A stretch of 64,000 bases of DNA, taken from NCBI GenBank assembly GCA_016218975.1, contig JACRCO010000037.1:1-64000 (forward strand), in the 5' to 3' direction. The first letter of the stretch is position 1; every line of letters begins with the position of its first letter. The notes under the pieces were generated by a model that saw only the letters and a program-made list of their open reading frames with translations, ran no database searches and was not told the DNA's origin. Shown piece after piece: positions 39,363 to 48,287 of the stretch. The position numbers were made by a program, and so were the translations under genes. This DNA comes from Deltaproteobacteria bacterium (GTDB lineage Bacteria > Desulfobacterota > Deferrimicrobia > Deferrimicrobiales > Deferrimicrobiaceae).

Positions 39363-40300
39363 TGCGCATAATCGTCACGGGGGGAGCGGGGTTCATCGGT
39401 TCCAACATCGCCGACTCTTACGTAGCCGACGGGCATGAAGTCATGGTGATCGACAACCTGTCGTCGGGGAAAAAGGAGAACGTCCCTTCCGCCGCGCGCT
39501 TCGTCCTTTGCGACATCTCCTCCGACACCGCCGACGAGGCGGTCCGCACCTTCCGCCCGGAAATCATCAACCACCATGCCGCGCAGATAGACGTTCGCTC
39601 TTCAGTAAAGGACCCGCAGTTCGACGCGCAGGTGAACATCATCGGATCCATCAGGCTCCTGGAGGCCGCCCGCGTGCATGGAGCGAGAAAATTCATCTTC
39701 GCCTCTTCGGGAGGCGCCGGATACGGGGAGCAGGAGAAGTTTCCCGCAGACGAAAACCACCCCGTCCGGCCCCTCAGTCCCTACGGGGCCGCGAAGATGT
39801 CCGTTGAGCTGTACATGAACTTTTTCCGGGCGCAATACGGCCTGGAATACACCGCTCTCCGGTACGCCAACGTGTACGGTCCAAGGCAGGATTCCCACGG
39901 CGAAGCGGGGGTGGTCGCCATATTCGCCGAGCGTCTCCTGCGTGACCAGGCGGCAATCGTAAACGGCGACGGGGAACAGACCCGGGACTTCGTATTCGTG
40001 GGCGACGTGGTGCGCGCGAACCTGGCGGCGCTTTCCCGCGGAGACGGGAAGTCCATCAACATCGGCACCGGCGTGGAGACGAACATCAACACCGTCTTCC
40101 GCGCCCTTCGGGACCTATCGGGAAGCCGGCAGGAGGAGATCCACGGCCCGGGCATGCCGGGAGAGCAGCGCCGCTCATGCCTGGAGAACCTTATGGCGTC
40201 CGTCGAGCTGGGATGGTATCCTGAAACTCCGCTGGAGGAAGGTCTCGCCCGCACGCTGGAATTCTTCCGGGAAAAGATAAAAAACACCGGCACGTGGTAG
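39362..40300 (+). CDS. NAD-dependent epimerase, GalE-like
   Basis: A UDP-sugar 4-epimerase-like SDR of 312 residues. The nucleotide motif is [18 protein letters not shown] at the start; catalytic residues lie in [10 protein letters not shown] and [14 protein letters not shown], and the substrate loop in [39 protein letters not shown] is common to the GalE and WbpP groups. The actual substrate cannot be told. The ATG overlaps the preceding stop by one base (TAATG), and it probably supplies sugars for the same surface polymer. Confidence 0.85.
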   Translation: MRIIVTGGAGFIGSNIADSYVADGHEVMVIDNLSSGKKENVPSAARFVLCDISSDTADEAVRTFRPEIINHHAAQIDVRSSVKDPQFDAQVNIIGSIRLLEAARVHGARKFIFASSGGAGYGEQEKFPADENHPVRPLSPYGAAKMSVELYMNFFRAQYGLEYTALRYANVYGPRQDSHGEAGVVAIFAERLLRDQAAIVNGDGEQTRDFVFVGDVVRANLAALSRGDGKSINIGTGVETNINTVFRALRDLSGSRQEEIHGPGMPGEQRRSCLENLMASVELGWYPETPLEEGLARTLEFFREKIKNTGTW

Positions 40301-40302
40301 GC

Positions 40303-42102
40303 ATGCGCATAGAGCACATCCGAAATTTCTCCATCATCGCACACATCGACCACGGGAAATCCACGCTCGCCGACCGGCTCCTGGAGTTCACGGGAACGCT
40401 CACCGAGCGCGAGAAGGTCGACCAGTTCCTCGACAAGATGGACATCGAGCGGGAGCGGGGGATCACCATAAAGGCGCAGACCGTCCGGATGCGTTACCGC
40501 GCCAAGGACGGAAAGGAGTACGTCCTCAACCTGATCGACACGCCGGGGCACGTCGATTTCTCCTACGAGGTTTCGCGGAGTCTCTGCGCCTGCGAGGGGG
40601 CCGTCCTGGTCGTGGACGCTTCGCAGGGGGTGGAGGCCCAGACGCTGGCGAACGTCTACATGGCGCTGGAGCAGAACCTCGAGATCGTCACGGTGCTGAA
40701 CAAGATCGATCTTCCGAACGCCGAGCCGGACCGGGTCAAGCGCGAGATCGAGGAAGTGATCGGGCTGGACACGGCGGACATCATCGAGGCGAGCGCGAAG
40801 AAGGGGACGGGAATCGAGGAGATCCTCGAGCGGATCGTCCGGAAGGTGCCGCCACCCTCGGGCGAGCCCGAGGCGCCTCCCAAGGCGCTGATCGTCGACT
40901 CCTGGTTCGACAACTACCAGGGAGTGGTGATCCTCGCCCGGATGTTCGAGGGGACGCTGCGGCCCGCGCAGAAGATCATCCTCATGTCGACGGGGAACGT
41001 CTTCGAGATCCAGAAGGTGGGGGTCTTCTGCCCCCATCCGAAGGAGGTCGAGTCGCTGGGCCCCGGAGAAGTCGGGTTCGTCATCGCCAACATCAAGGAC
41101 CTCAATGAGACCAAGGTAGGCGATACCATCACCGATGCGAAGAACCGGGCGGCGGTACCCCTTCCGGGGTTCAAGGTCGTGCGGCCGATGGTGTTCGCCG
41201 GATTCTACCCCGTGATCTCCGATGAATACGGCCAGCTGCGCACCGCAATCGAGAAGCTCCGCTTGAACGACGCCTCTTTCACCGCGGAACCGGAAACCTC
41301 CGTTGCGCTGGGGTTCGGCTTCCGGTGCGGGTTCCTCGGCCTTCTCCACATGGAGATCGTGCAGGAACGGCTGGAACGGGAGTACGGGGTGGAACTCATC
41401 ACCACGGCCCCCACCGTCGGATACCGGGCGGTGAAAATCGACGGGACCGTCGATTTGGTCGACAGCCCGGCGCGGCTGCCGGAGCCCCTGGAGCTGGACC
41501 ACATCGAGGAGCCGGTCATACTGGCGACCCTCCATCTTCCATCGGAGCATCTCGGGGCGGTGCTCAAGCTTTGCGAGGAGCGACGCGGCGTCCAGCGCCA
41601 GATGAAGTTCGCATCCTCCAACCGGGTCATCCTGGAGTACGAATTGCCGTTGAACGAGGTCGTCCTCGACTTCTACGACCTGCTGAAGACCGCATCGCGA
41701 GGGTACGCGTCCATGGACTACGAATTCCTCGAGTTCCGGCGGTCCAACCTGGTGAAGCTCGACATCCTTCTTAACGGAGAAAAGGTGGACGCCCTGTCCC
41801 TGATCGTGCACAGGGACAACGCCTACCCGAAGGGGAGGGACGTGACGGAACGGCTCCGGAAGCTGATCCCCCGTCAGATGTTCGAGGTGGTGATCCAGGC
41901 GGCGATCGGATCGAAGATCATCGCCCGCGAGTCGATCCGGGCGATCCGGAAGAACGTCATCGCGAAATGCTATGGCGGAGACATAACCCGGAAACGGAAG
42001 CTGCTGGAAAAACAGAAGGAAGGGAAGAAGCGGATGAAGCAGGTCGGCACAGTCGAAATCCCGCAGGAAGCCTTCCTTTCGATCCTCAAGGTCAAGGAAT
42101 AG
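40303..42102 (+). CDS. lepA: Elongation factor 4 (LepA)
   Basis: A ribosomal GTPase implicated in initiation and in back-translocation under stress. The 599 residues show [18 protein letters not shown] (G1), [12 protein letters not shown] (G3) and [10 protein letters not shown] (G4), domains like those of EF-G ([20 protein letters not shown]) and the LepA-specific C-terminus ([20 protein letters not shown]). An upstream GTG (40294) in the galE-like gene is possible, but [14 protein letters not shown] is the normal start. The 3' end is duplicated in the spacer behind it. Confidence 0.96.
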   Translation: MRIEHIRNFSIIAHIDHGKSTLADRLLEFTGTLTEREKVDQFLDKMDIERERGITIKAQTVRMRYRAKDGKEYVLNLIDTPGHVDFSYEVSRSLCACEGAVLVVDASQGVEAQTLANVYMALEQNLEIVTVLNKIDLPNAEPDRVKREIEEVIGLDTADIIEASAKKGTGIEEILERIVRKVPPPSGEPEAPPKALIVDSWFDNYQGVVILARMFEGTLRPAQKIILMSTGNVFEIQKVGVFCPHPKEVESLGPGEVGFVIANIKDLNETKVGDTITDAKNRAAVPLPGFKVVRPMVFAGFYPVISDEYGQLRTAIEKLRLNDASFTAEPETSVALGFGFRCGFLGLLHMEIVQERLEREYGVELITTAPTVGYRAVKIDGTVDLVDSPARLPEPLELDHIEEPVILATLHLPSEHLGAVLKLCEERRGVQRQMKFASSNRVILEYELPLNEVVLDFYDLLKTASRGYASMDYEFLEFRRSNLVKLDILLNGEKVDALSLIVHRDNAYPKGRDVTERLRKLIPRQMFEVVIQAAIGSKIIARESIRAIRKNVIAKCYGGDITRKRKLLEKQKEGKKRMKQVGTVEIPQEAFLSILKVKE

Positions 42103-42137
42103 TACTGGGATAAGTACTATGGTGAAGGAATAGTACT
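42094..42137 (+). repeat. Direct repeat at the lepA 3' end
   Basis: The 13 bases AAGGAATAGTACT, which include the last two lepA codons and its stop, recur 31 bases later. AAGTACTATGG and TAGTACTATGG between and after them extend the similarity. It looks like a small tandem duplication of the gene end. Confidence 0.7.
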
Positions 42138-42163
42138 ATGGAGATAAAAGAGGGAGCGTGTCA

Positions 42164-42835
42164 ATGAAACCGACATCCATGCCGCCGATCGGGAAGGATC
42201 GGAAGGGGAAGGTACGGGAATACGCCGAGGCGTTCGCCGTCGCTCTCCTGATAGCGCTCGTGGTGCGCACGCTGGTGATCCAGGCTTTCAAGATCCCTTC
42301 CAGCTCCATGGAAAACACGCTCCTGATCGGCGATCACATCTTCGTGAACAAGTTCCTCTACGGCTATCACATCCCGTTCACCAAGGGACGGGTGCTGCAG
42401 TTCGGCAGCCCGAAGCGGGGCGACATCATCGTATTCGTGTTCCCCGAGGACCCGAGCAAGGATTTCATCAAGCGCGTCATCGGGGTGCCGGGGGACACCG
42501 TGGAGATCCGTCAAAAGAAGGTATTCATCAACGGGCACCCTGTCGAGGAACACTACACGCGGTTCGCCGACGGAAGCGCAATCGACAGCTTCGTGCGGGC
42601 CAGGGACAACCTTCCGCCGATCAAGGTGCCGCCCGGGAAGCTGTTCACGATGGGCGACAACCGCGACCGCTCATACGATTCGAGGTTCTGGGGCTACGTG
42701 GACATGGACGCGGTCATAGGGAAAGCCATGTTCATCTATTTTTCGATCGACTGGAGCCGCGGTGTCCTCTGGTCCGAGCCCTGGCGCTACCCCGAGCTGG
42801 TGCGCTGGAGCCGAATCGGGCAACTTCTTCACTAA
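42164..42835 (+). CDS. lepB: Signal peptidase I
   Basis: Cuts signal peptides from exported proteins at the outer face of the inner membrane. The 223 residues have one membrane helix near 20-40 (YAEAFAVALLIALVVRTLVI), the catalytic serine Ser48 in IPSSSMENTL, and the lysine Lys103 in DFIKRVIGVPGDTVEIRQK. The final TMGDNRDRSYDSRFWGYV is the conserved box E. The ATG is preceded by GAGGGAG; an upstream GTG is less well placed. Its adjacency to lepA is like that in E. coli. Confidence 0.95.
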   Translation: MKPTSMPPIGKDRKGKVREYAEAFAVALLIALVVRTLVIQAFKIPSSSMENTLLIGDHIFVNKFLYGYHIPFTKGRVLQFGSPKRGDIIVFVFPEDPSKDFIKRVIGVPGDTVEIRQKKVFINGHPVEEHYTRFADGSAIDSFVRARDNLPPIKVPPGKLFTMGDNRDRSYDSRFWGYVDMDAVIGKAMFIYFSIDWSRGVLWSEPWRYPELVRWSRIGQLLH

Positions 42836-42878
42836 GGATTGCAAGGCTACAGAGGAACGCCAGAGAAGCAGGCGCCTT

Positions 42879-42953
42879 CGGGGGACATTCCTGTATCCGG
42901 GATGAGGGAGAGTAATATCCCCCGCGTGGTGTCCCCCGCGTGGTTGACGCGGG
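42879..42953 (+). repeat. Repeats and dyads upstream of the pyr promoter
   Basis: TCCCCCGCGTGGT occurs twice with a 14-base period (42918 and 42932). CGGGGGACA (42879-42887) is the inverse of TGTCCCCCG (42930-42938). CCCGCG and CGCGGG form a 6-bp dyad around the -35 box (42935-42953). These may be operator sites or the end of the lepB transcript. Confidence 0.5.
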
Positions 42954-42972
42954 AAGGATATTCGATTAGTAT
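42944..42972 (+). promoter_or_regulatory. Promoter of the pyr operon
   Basis: TTGACG and TAGTAT are separated by 17 bases. Transcription would begin at about 42979-42981, so the RNA starts exactly at the PyrR-binding hairpin. Confidence 0.7.
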
Positions 42973-42980
42973 CGTTTCGG

Positions 42981-43013
42981 CCTTTTAAGCTAATCCCGCG
43001 AGGTTAGCAAAGG
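42981..43013 (+). promoter_or_regulatory. PyrR-binding RNA hairpin (pyr attenuator)
   Basis: The loop AATCCCGCGAGGTT matches the consensus ARUCCNGNGAGGUU for PyrR-binding loops at every defined base. It is closed by GCTAA with TTAGC and by an outer CCTTT with AAAGG, the usual shape. The intrinsic terminator follows 26 bases later, and pyrR is the first gene behind it. When UMP is plentiful, PyrR should hold this hairpin and allow termination. GAGG (43000-43003) can pair with CCTC (43039-43042) as a possible antiterminator core. Confidence 0.85.
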
Positions 43014-43038
43014 ATGGATGGAATCTGACATCATGCCG

Positions 43039-43068
43039 CCTCCCCGAATCCAGGGGAGGTTTTTTTTT
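43039..43068 (+). terminator. Attenuator terminator upstream of pyrR
   Basis: CCTCCCC and GGGGAGG form a 7-bp stem around GAATCCA, followed by nine Ts. It lies inside the leader, 58 bases before the pyrR ATG and just after the PyrR hairpin, so it is a regulated stop rather than an operon end. Confidence 0.9.
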
Positions 43069-43125
43069 GGCGCCAGGCCAAATCCTTACAATCACGGTCG
43101 CGGCCGAAAGGGAGGGAAGTGCGCG

Positions 43126-43686
43126 ATGAAGAAGGCGAGCAGGAAGGTGATACTGGACGCCAAGGGGATGGAGCGGGTCCTTTCGCGGCTTACCCACGAG
43201 ATCCTGGAGAAGAACAAGGGGGCCGAGGAACTTGTGCTTGTCGGTATTATGTCCGGCGGCGTTCCTCTCTCCAGGTTCATAAAGGATAAGATCCGCGTCA
43301 TAGAGGGTGTGGACGTTCCCGCGGGTTACGTCGATATCACGCTTTACCGGGACGATCTTTCGCGCGCAGGATACCAGCCGCGCCTGAAGCGCACCGAAAT
43401 CCCGTTTTCGATCGATGAAAAGAAAGTCGTGCTTGTGGACGACGTGCTGTTCACCGGGCGCACGATCCGCGCGGCGATGGACGCCCTGATCGATTTCGGG
43501 CGCCCGAAGAACATCCAGCTCGCCGTGCTGGTCGACCGGGGCCACCGGGAGCTGCCGATCCGGGCCGATTACGTCGGAAGGAACGTTCCCACATCCCGCA
43601 GTGAAAACGTCGACGTCATGGTTCAGGGGGAACGAGAGGACTGGAAGGTCGTCCTCAAGGAATCCGCTCCTGAGAAGGGGGAATGA
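43126..43686 (+). CDS. pyrR: Pyrimidine operon attenuator PyrR / uracil phosphoribosyltransferase
   Basis: Binds pyr leader RNA when UMP or UTP is high, and often also salvages uracil. The 186 residues have the PRPP-binding loop [20 protein letters not shown] and the typical [28 protein letters not shown] and [20 protein letters not shown]. The ATG follows GGGAGGGAAG; the open frame further upstream crosses the terminator and is not used. It is the first gene after its own likely target site, an autoregulatory layout as in Bacillus. Confidence 0.96.
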   Translation: MKKASRKVILDAKGMERVLSRLTHEILEKNKGAEELVLVGIMSGGVPLSRFIKDKIRVIEGVDVPAGYVDITLYRDDLSRAGYQPRLKRTEIPFSIDEKKVVLVDDVLFTGRTIRAAMDALIDFGRPKNIQLAVLVDRGHRELPIRADYVGRNVPTSRSENVDVMVQGEREDWKVVLKESAPEKGE

Positions 43687-44624
43687 GAAGGATGGACTGG
43701 AAACGGAAGCACGTTCTGGGGCTGGCCGATTTCCGCCCCGAGGAGATGGAATTCGTGGTCGACACCGCGAGGTCGATGGAAGAGGTGCTGACAAGGGATA
43801 TAAAGAAGGTCCCTGCGCTGCGCGGAAAGACCGTTGTGAACCTCTTTTTCGAAGCGAGCACGCGCACCCGGACCTCGTTCGAGATAGCGGGGAAGCGCCT
43901 CTCCGCCGACGTTGTGAATTTCAGTTCGGCCACATCAAGCGTCACCAAGGGAGAGACGCTGCTCGACACCGCGAAGAACATCGAGGCGATGAAGCCCAAC
44001 ATCGTCATCCTCAGGCATCACGCATCCGGCGCCCCGCACTTCCTCTCGCGATTCGTTTCCTGCTCCATCATAAACGCGGGAGACGGCGCGAACGAACATC
44101 CCTCCCAAGGATTGCTGGATCTCTATACGATACTTAAGGCAAAAGGCAAGGTAAGCGGCCTTAAGATTGCGATAGTAGGAGATATATTGCATAGCCGCGT
44201 GGTAAGGTCCGACCTTCATTCCCTGGGGCGCATGGGAGCGAAACTTTGGCTCTGCGGGCCGGCCACGATGGTCCCGAGGGAAATGGAACGTACCGGCGCG
44301 AAGGTAACATACGATATCAAGGAGGCCATCCGGGACGCAGACGTCGTCATGATGTTGAGAATACAACTGGAGCGACAAAAGACCTCCTATTTCCCGTCTC
44401 TTAGGGAATATTCCTGCAAGTATGGCTTGAACCGCTCCGTATTCTCGCTGGCAAAAGAAGACGCGGTGATCATGCACCCGGGCCCCATAAACAGGGGAGT
44501 CGAGCTTTCCGACGAACTCGCCGATTGCGCGCAATCAAGGATTCTGAACCAGGTGGAGTCCGGGGTCGCCATCCGGATGGCGCTCCTTTATCTCCTTGCG
44601 GGAGGTCGCGATGCTGCTCATTAA
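43683..44624 (+). CDS. pyrB: Aspartate carbamoyltransferase catalytic subunit
   Basis: Forms carbamoyl-aspartate in UMP synthesis. The 313 residues hold the carbamoyl-phosphate motif [13 protein letters not shown], the aspartate-loop region [34 protein letters not shown] and [15 protein letters not shown]. No pyrI regulatory gene follows, so UTP inhibition through PyrI is not expected. The start could be this ATG (overlapping pyrR by four bases) or one three codons later. Confidence 0.96.
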   Translation: MRRMDWKRKHVLGLADFRPEEMEFVVDTARSMEEVLTRDIKKVPALRGKTVVNLFFEASTRTRTSFEIAGKRLSADVVNFSSATSSVTKGETLLDTAKNIEAMKPNIVILRHHASGAPHFLSRFVSCSIINAGDGANEHPSQGLLDLYTILKAKGKVSGLKIAIVGDILHSRVVRSDLHSLGRMGAKLWLCGPATMVPREMERTGAKVTYDIKEAIRDADVVMMLRIQLERQKTSYFPSLREYSCKYGLNRSVFSLAKEDAVIMHPGPINRGVELSDELADCAQSRILNQVESGVAIRMALLYLLAGGRDAAH

Positions 44625-45915
44625 AGGAGGAAGGGTGATCGACCCTGCAAGCGGAAGGGACGAAACCGGCAGCGTAATACTCGAAGACGGAAAGGTGCGG
44701 GACTTTCTCCCGGGAAACCAGGCGCCGAAAGGTTTTCAGGGCCGAACGATAGACGCGTCGGGGAAATGGGTGCTGCCCGGCCTTGTCGACATGCACGTTC
44801 ACTTGAGAGACCCGGGATTCGAATGGAAGGAAGACATCGTGACCGGGACGAGGGCCGCTGCGGCGGGGGGGTTCACCTCGGTAGCGTGCATGGCGAACAC
44901 GAAACCGGTGAACGACCACCCGGAGGTGACACGGTATATCAGGTTGAAAGGGAAGAGGGAAGGGTTTGCGGACGTATTCCCGGTGGCCGCCGTCTCGAAG
45001 GGGCTCGAGGGGAAAGAGATGTCGGACTACGCGGAACTTGCGGAAGCGGGAGCGGCGGCATTCTCTGACGACGGGAAGCCGGTCGCCGATTCCCTGCTGA
45101 TGCGGCGGGCGCTGGAATACGTGAAGGCGTTCGATCTCACGATCCTTTCCCATGCGGAGGATCCGTCACTCAGCGCGGAAGGCGCGGCGCACGAAGGTTG
45201 GACGGCGCACCGGCTGGGGATTCCGGGCATTCCCGCAGCTTCGGAAGAAGTGGCCATCGCGCGGGACATCCTCCTGGCGAAGCAGACAGGCGGCAAAATC
45301 CATATCCAGCACATCAGCACGAAAGTCGGGGTTGCCCTGCTTCGCATGGCGAAGAAGTCGGGCCTTCGGGTGACCGGGGAGACCGCGCCGCACTACTTCA
45401 CGCTCACCGACGCACTGCTGGAAGGGTACAACACGAACGCCAAGATGAACCCCCCGCTGCGCGGAGAAGAGGACCGGATGGCTATACTGGAAGGGTTGAA
45501 CGACGGGACGATCGACGCGATCGCGACAGACCACGCCCCGCACGACGATTACGTCAAACGGTGCGAATTTATCGCGGCCGCAAACGGGATCATCGGCCTG
45601 GAAACCGCGTTGCCCCTGTCTCTCGTGCTCCTTGCGGGAGGCAAGGTAACGCCTTCGCGGCTCGTGGAGCTGCTGAGCGCGAATCCGGCGGGCATCCTGA
45701 AACTTGCCGGGAAAGGGACTCTTCGTAAAGGCGCGGATGCGGACGTCGTCGTCGTGGATCCGGAGGCGGAGTGGGAATACCGGCGGGAGGACGTTTTGTC
45801 GAAATCGAAGAACAGCCCCTTCCTGGGGTGGAAACTTAAAGGACGGGCGGTGGCTACCATACTGGGAGGACGCGTAACGCATTCGTTGTTGACGGGGGTC
45901 GCGGCCGATGCCTGA
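44611..45915 (+). CDS. pyrC: Dihydroorotase, class I
   Basis: Cyclises carbamoyl-aspartate to dihydroorotate. The 434-residue amidohydrolase has the metal ligands in [37 protein letters not shown] and IATDHAPH, and begins [18 protein letters not shown]. The length and motifs place it in the class I group found with pyrB in Gram-positive and many delta genomes, unlike the shorter E. coli enzyme. The ATG follows GGGAGGTCGCG and lies 14 bases inside pyrB. Confidence 0.96.
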   Translation: MLLIKGGRVIDPASGRDETGSVILEDGKVRDFLPGNQAPKGFQGRTIDASGKWVLPGLVDMHVHLRDPGFEWKEDIVTGTRAAAAGGFTSVACMANTKPVNDHPEVTRYIRLKGKREGFADVFPVAAVSKGLEGKEMSDYAELAEAGAAAFSDDGKPVADSLLMRRALEYVKAFDLTILSHAEDPSLSAEGAAHEGWTAHRLGIPGIPAASEEVAIARDILLAKQTGGKIHIQHISTKVGVALLRMAKKSGLRVTGETAPHYFTLTDALLEGYNTNAKMNPPLRGEEDRMAILEGLNDGTIDAIATDHAPHDDYVKRCEFIAAANGIIGLETALPLSLVLLAGGKVTPSRLVELLSANPAGILKLAGKGTLRKGADADVVVVDPEAEWEYRREDVLSKSKNSPFLGWKLKGRAVATILGGRVTHSLLTGVAADA

Positions 45916-47056
45916 GAAGCAGGCGATCCTCGCGCTGGCCGACGGCACCGTGTTCCGGGGGGCGGCCTTCGGATTCGAGGGGGAGAGCGGAGGCGAGGTG
46001 GTCTTCAACACCGGGATGGCGGGGTACCAGGAGGTGCTCACCGATCCGTCGTACCGGGGCCAGATCGTCACCATGACATACCCGGAAATCGGAAACACAG
46101 GGATCAACCCCGAAGACGTCGAGTCGACAAGGCCGTGGGTGGAGGGGTTCATCGTACGTGAGGCGTGGCGGCTGCCGTCGAACTGGCGGCACGTGGAGAC
46201 CCTGGACGGCTACCTGCGCCGGTACCATATCTGCGGAATTTCCGGAATCGATACGAGGGCGCTTACGCGGCTGCTTCGGGACGGCGGCTCGCAGATGGGG
46301 GTCATTTCCTCGGTCGATCTCGACGGGAAACGTGTCGCAAGGAAGGCGAGGGAGCTGCCTCCCATCGTGGGGCGCGACCTGGTCAAGGAGGTGACCTCGG
46401 AAGCGGAAGCCCACTGGGACACCGGTGATTGGGACCTCGAAAAAGGATACCTGCCCGCATCGGAATACCGGAACCGGGTCGGCAAGATCCCGCGTATCGT
46501 GGCGATCGATTACGGGATCAAGCAGAACATACTGCGAATGCTGGTGTCTCACGGGTTCGACGTGACGGTCGTTCCCGCGGACGCGACCGCGGAAGCGATA
46601 CTGGCGAAGAAACCGGACGGCGTCTTCCTGTCGAACGGGCCGGGGGATCCGGAGGGCGTTCCATATGCCATCGAGACGGTTCGTAAAATGTTAGGCAAGA
46701 TCCCCATGTTCGGCATCTGCCTGGGGCACCAGATCATGGGGCTCGCGCTCGGGGGGAAGACCTTCAAGCTCAAGTTCGGCCACCACGGCTGCAATCAGCC
46801 GGTATCGGACCTTGCGACCGGGCGGGTGGAGATCACAAGCCAGAACCACAATTTCTCCGTTGACCCCGATTCCCTCGGCGGACGCGCGAAGATCACGCAC
46901 ATCAACCTGAACGACCGGACGGTCGAGGGGCTATCCATCCCGTCCCTGCGGTGCTTCTCGGTCCAATACCATCCCGAGGCGTCCCCCGGGCCGCACGACT
47001 CCCGCTACCTGTTCACCCGTTTCTACCGCTTCCTCGCGGGGGAAGAAGACCTTTGA
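45908..47056 (+). CDS. carA: Carbamoyl-phosphate synthase small subunit
   Basis: The glutaminase subunit that feeds ammonia to CarB. The 382 residues comprise the N-terminal CPSase domain ([38 protein letters not shown]) and the class I amidotransferase with the nucleophile in [18 protein letters not shown] and the histidine in [18 protein letters not shown]. The start overlaps pyrC by eight bases. carB is not adjacent: a palindromic element and a radical SAM gene lie between. Confidence 0.96.
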   Translation: MPEKQAILALADGTVFRGAAFGFEGESGGEVVFNTGMAGYQEVLTDPSYRGQIVTMTYPEIGNTGINPEDVESTRPWVEGFIVREAWRLPSNWRHVETLDGYLRRYHICGISGIDTRALTRLLRDGGSQMGVISSVDLDGKRVARKARELPPIVGRDLVKEVTSEAEAHWDTGDWDLEKGYLPASEYRNRVGKIPRIVAIDYGIKQNILRMLVSHGFDVTVVPADATAEAILAKKPDGVFLSNGPGDPEGVPYAIETVRKMLGKIPMFGICLGHQIMGLALGGKTFKLKFGHHGCNQPVSDLATGRVEITSQNHNFSVDPDSLGGRAKITHINLNDRTVEGLSIPSLRCFSVQYHPEASPGPHDSRYLFTRFYRFLAGEEDL

Positions 47057-47360
47057 AGCGGCATCCTGGATCTTCCGGCGAGCTGAAAAGTGACGCCCGG
47101 AAAGCGTATAATCTTACGGGTACATTCCGGGCTCGGCACGCCTCGCGGGGTACCCCTCGCGGGGGACGCCTTGCCCGGCCGTCCATGGCCGGCCTACGGC
47201 TCGCGAGCTCCTTGCTCCGCCATCCCTGGCTCCCGCTTCGTCGCTCGACGCCCCCGCGAGGGGCACCCCGTCTCGGCGGCTCGCCCGGATGGATCATCAA
47301 TTGGAAACACGCTATCCGCACTTCATCTGAAATAACCGTGTTATTGGGAAGGAACGTATA
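47057..47360 (+). other. 304-base spacer between carA and the radical SAM gene
   Basis: No protein gene is supported here. The spacer holds a TATAAT hexamer (47107-47112) without a convincing -35 box, and the palindromic element at 47129-47286. Its end carries GGGAAGGAAC, the binding site of the next gene. Confidence 0.7.
47129..47286 (+). repeat. 158-bp element with long imperfect inverted ends
   Basis: About 42 bases at the left end (47129-47170) are the imperfect inverse of about 41 bases at the right end (47246-47286). The best matching core is CCCCTCGCGGGGG against CCCCCGCGAGGGG. The centre holds smaller dyads (GGCCGTCCATGGCC, GCTCGCGAGC) and GC-rich, codon-like text without a useful ORF. 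It resembles a REP-type or miniature palindromic element. No transposase or clear target duplication is seen. Confidence 0.65.
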
Positions 47361-48287
47361 GTGCCAAGCGCATTGCATTCGTCCATTCAACCAAGCGGTG
47401 GGGACGTGTCCTTCCTCCATCATCGGCGGGACGAAGCGGCCGGGATGCTGCGGGAGTGTCGCCTTTGCCCGAGGTATTGCGGCGTGAACCGGCTCGAAGG
47501 GGAGACGGGGTACTGCGGCGCCGGCGGCGGAGCGAAGGTGGCCGCGGTCTCCGTGCACCACGGCGAGGAGCCGCCGATCTCCGGCACGCGGGGGTCGGGA
47601 ACCGTCTTCTTCAGCCATTGCAACATGGCGTGCCTCTTCTGCCAGAATTTCCCGATCAGCCAGATGGGAGTCGGGAAGGATCTTTCCGCCGAAGATCTCG
47701 GAGACAGGCTTCTGGAACTGGAAAAGAAAGGGGTCCATAACGTCAACTTCGTCACCCCCACGCCGCATGTCCCGCAGATGATCGCGGCACTCGAGCACGC
47801 GCGCGAGAAGGGATTCGCACTTCCGGTGGTCTACAACACGAACGGATACGATTCGATGGAGACCCTCTCGCTGCTTGACGGGATCGTGGACATCTACCTG
47901 CCCGACATGAAATACGGCGAGGGGGAGTTGTCCGGGAAACTGTCCGGGACGCCCGACTACGCGGAGCACAATTCCGCGGCCATCGAAGAGATGTTCCGGC
48001 AGGTCGGGCCGTTTTCTAAGGGGAGGGACGGGATCGCCAGCCGGGGCGTTCTGGTCCGCCACCTGGTCCTCCCGGGAAAAGCCGAAGAAACCGGGAGAGT
48101 GCTCTCCTCCCTGCGCCGGAAATACGGCAGGCGCGTTCCCCTGTCGCTTATGGGGCAATATTTTCCGGCATACAGGGCGATGGGGAAGCCGGGATTCGAC
48201 CGCAAGCTGCTGCCCGAGGAGTACGATAGCACCATCCTCACGGCGAAACGGATGGGGCTCACCAACGTGTACATCCAGGAGCTATAG
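47361..48287 (+). CDS. Radical SAM protein, PflX-like, within the car locus
   Basis: Probably a radical SAM activase or transferase of unknown substrate. The 308 residues contain an N-terminal Cys cluster (CRLCPRYC, then GETGYCG; C33, C36, C40 and C52) and the radical SAM motif CNMACLFC (C87, C91, C94) followed by [25 protein letters not shown] and [10 protein letters not shown] are typical of the PflX/COG1313 group. GTG start after GGGAAGGAAC. Its stop shares a base with the carB start, so it is translated with carB; a pyrimidine link is not known. Confidence 0.82.
   Translation: MPSALHSSIQPSGGDVSFLHHRRDEAAGMLRECRLCPRYCGVNRLEGETGYCGAGGGAKVAAVSVHHGEEPPISGTRGSGTVFFSHCNMACLFCQNFPISQMGVGKDLSAEDLGDRLLELEKKGVHNVNFVTPTPHVPQMIAALEHAREKGFALPVVYNTNGYDSMETLSLLDGIVDIYLPDMKYGEGELSGKLSGTPDYAEHNSAAIEEMFRQVGPFSKGRDGIASRGVLVRHLVLPGKAEETGRVLSSLRRKYGRRVPLSLMGQYFPAYRAMGKPGFDRKLLPEEYDSTILTAKRMGLTNVYIQEL

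Noticed and set aside
42836-43125. Possible small protein or tRNA in the lepB-pyrR spacer
   Set aside because: No cloverleaf or credible ORF is present; the region is explained by the promoter, PyrR hairpin and terminator.
47107-47112. TATAAT as promoter of the radical SAM-carB pair
   Set aside because: The hexamer is perfect, but no acceptable -35 box lies 16-18 bases upstream, so it is not listed as a promoter.
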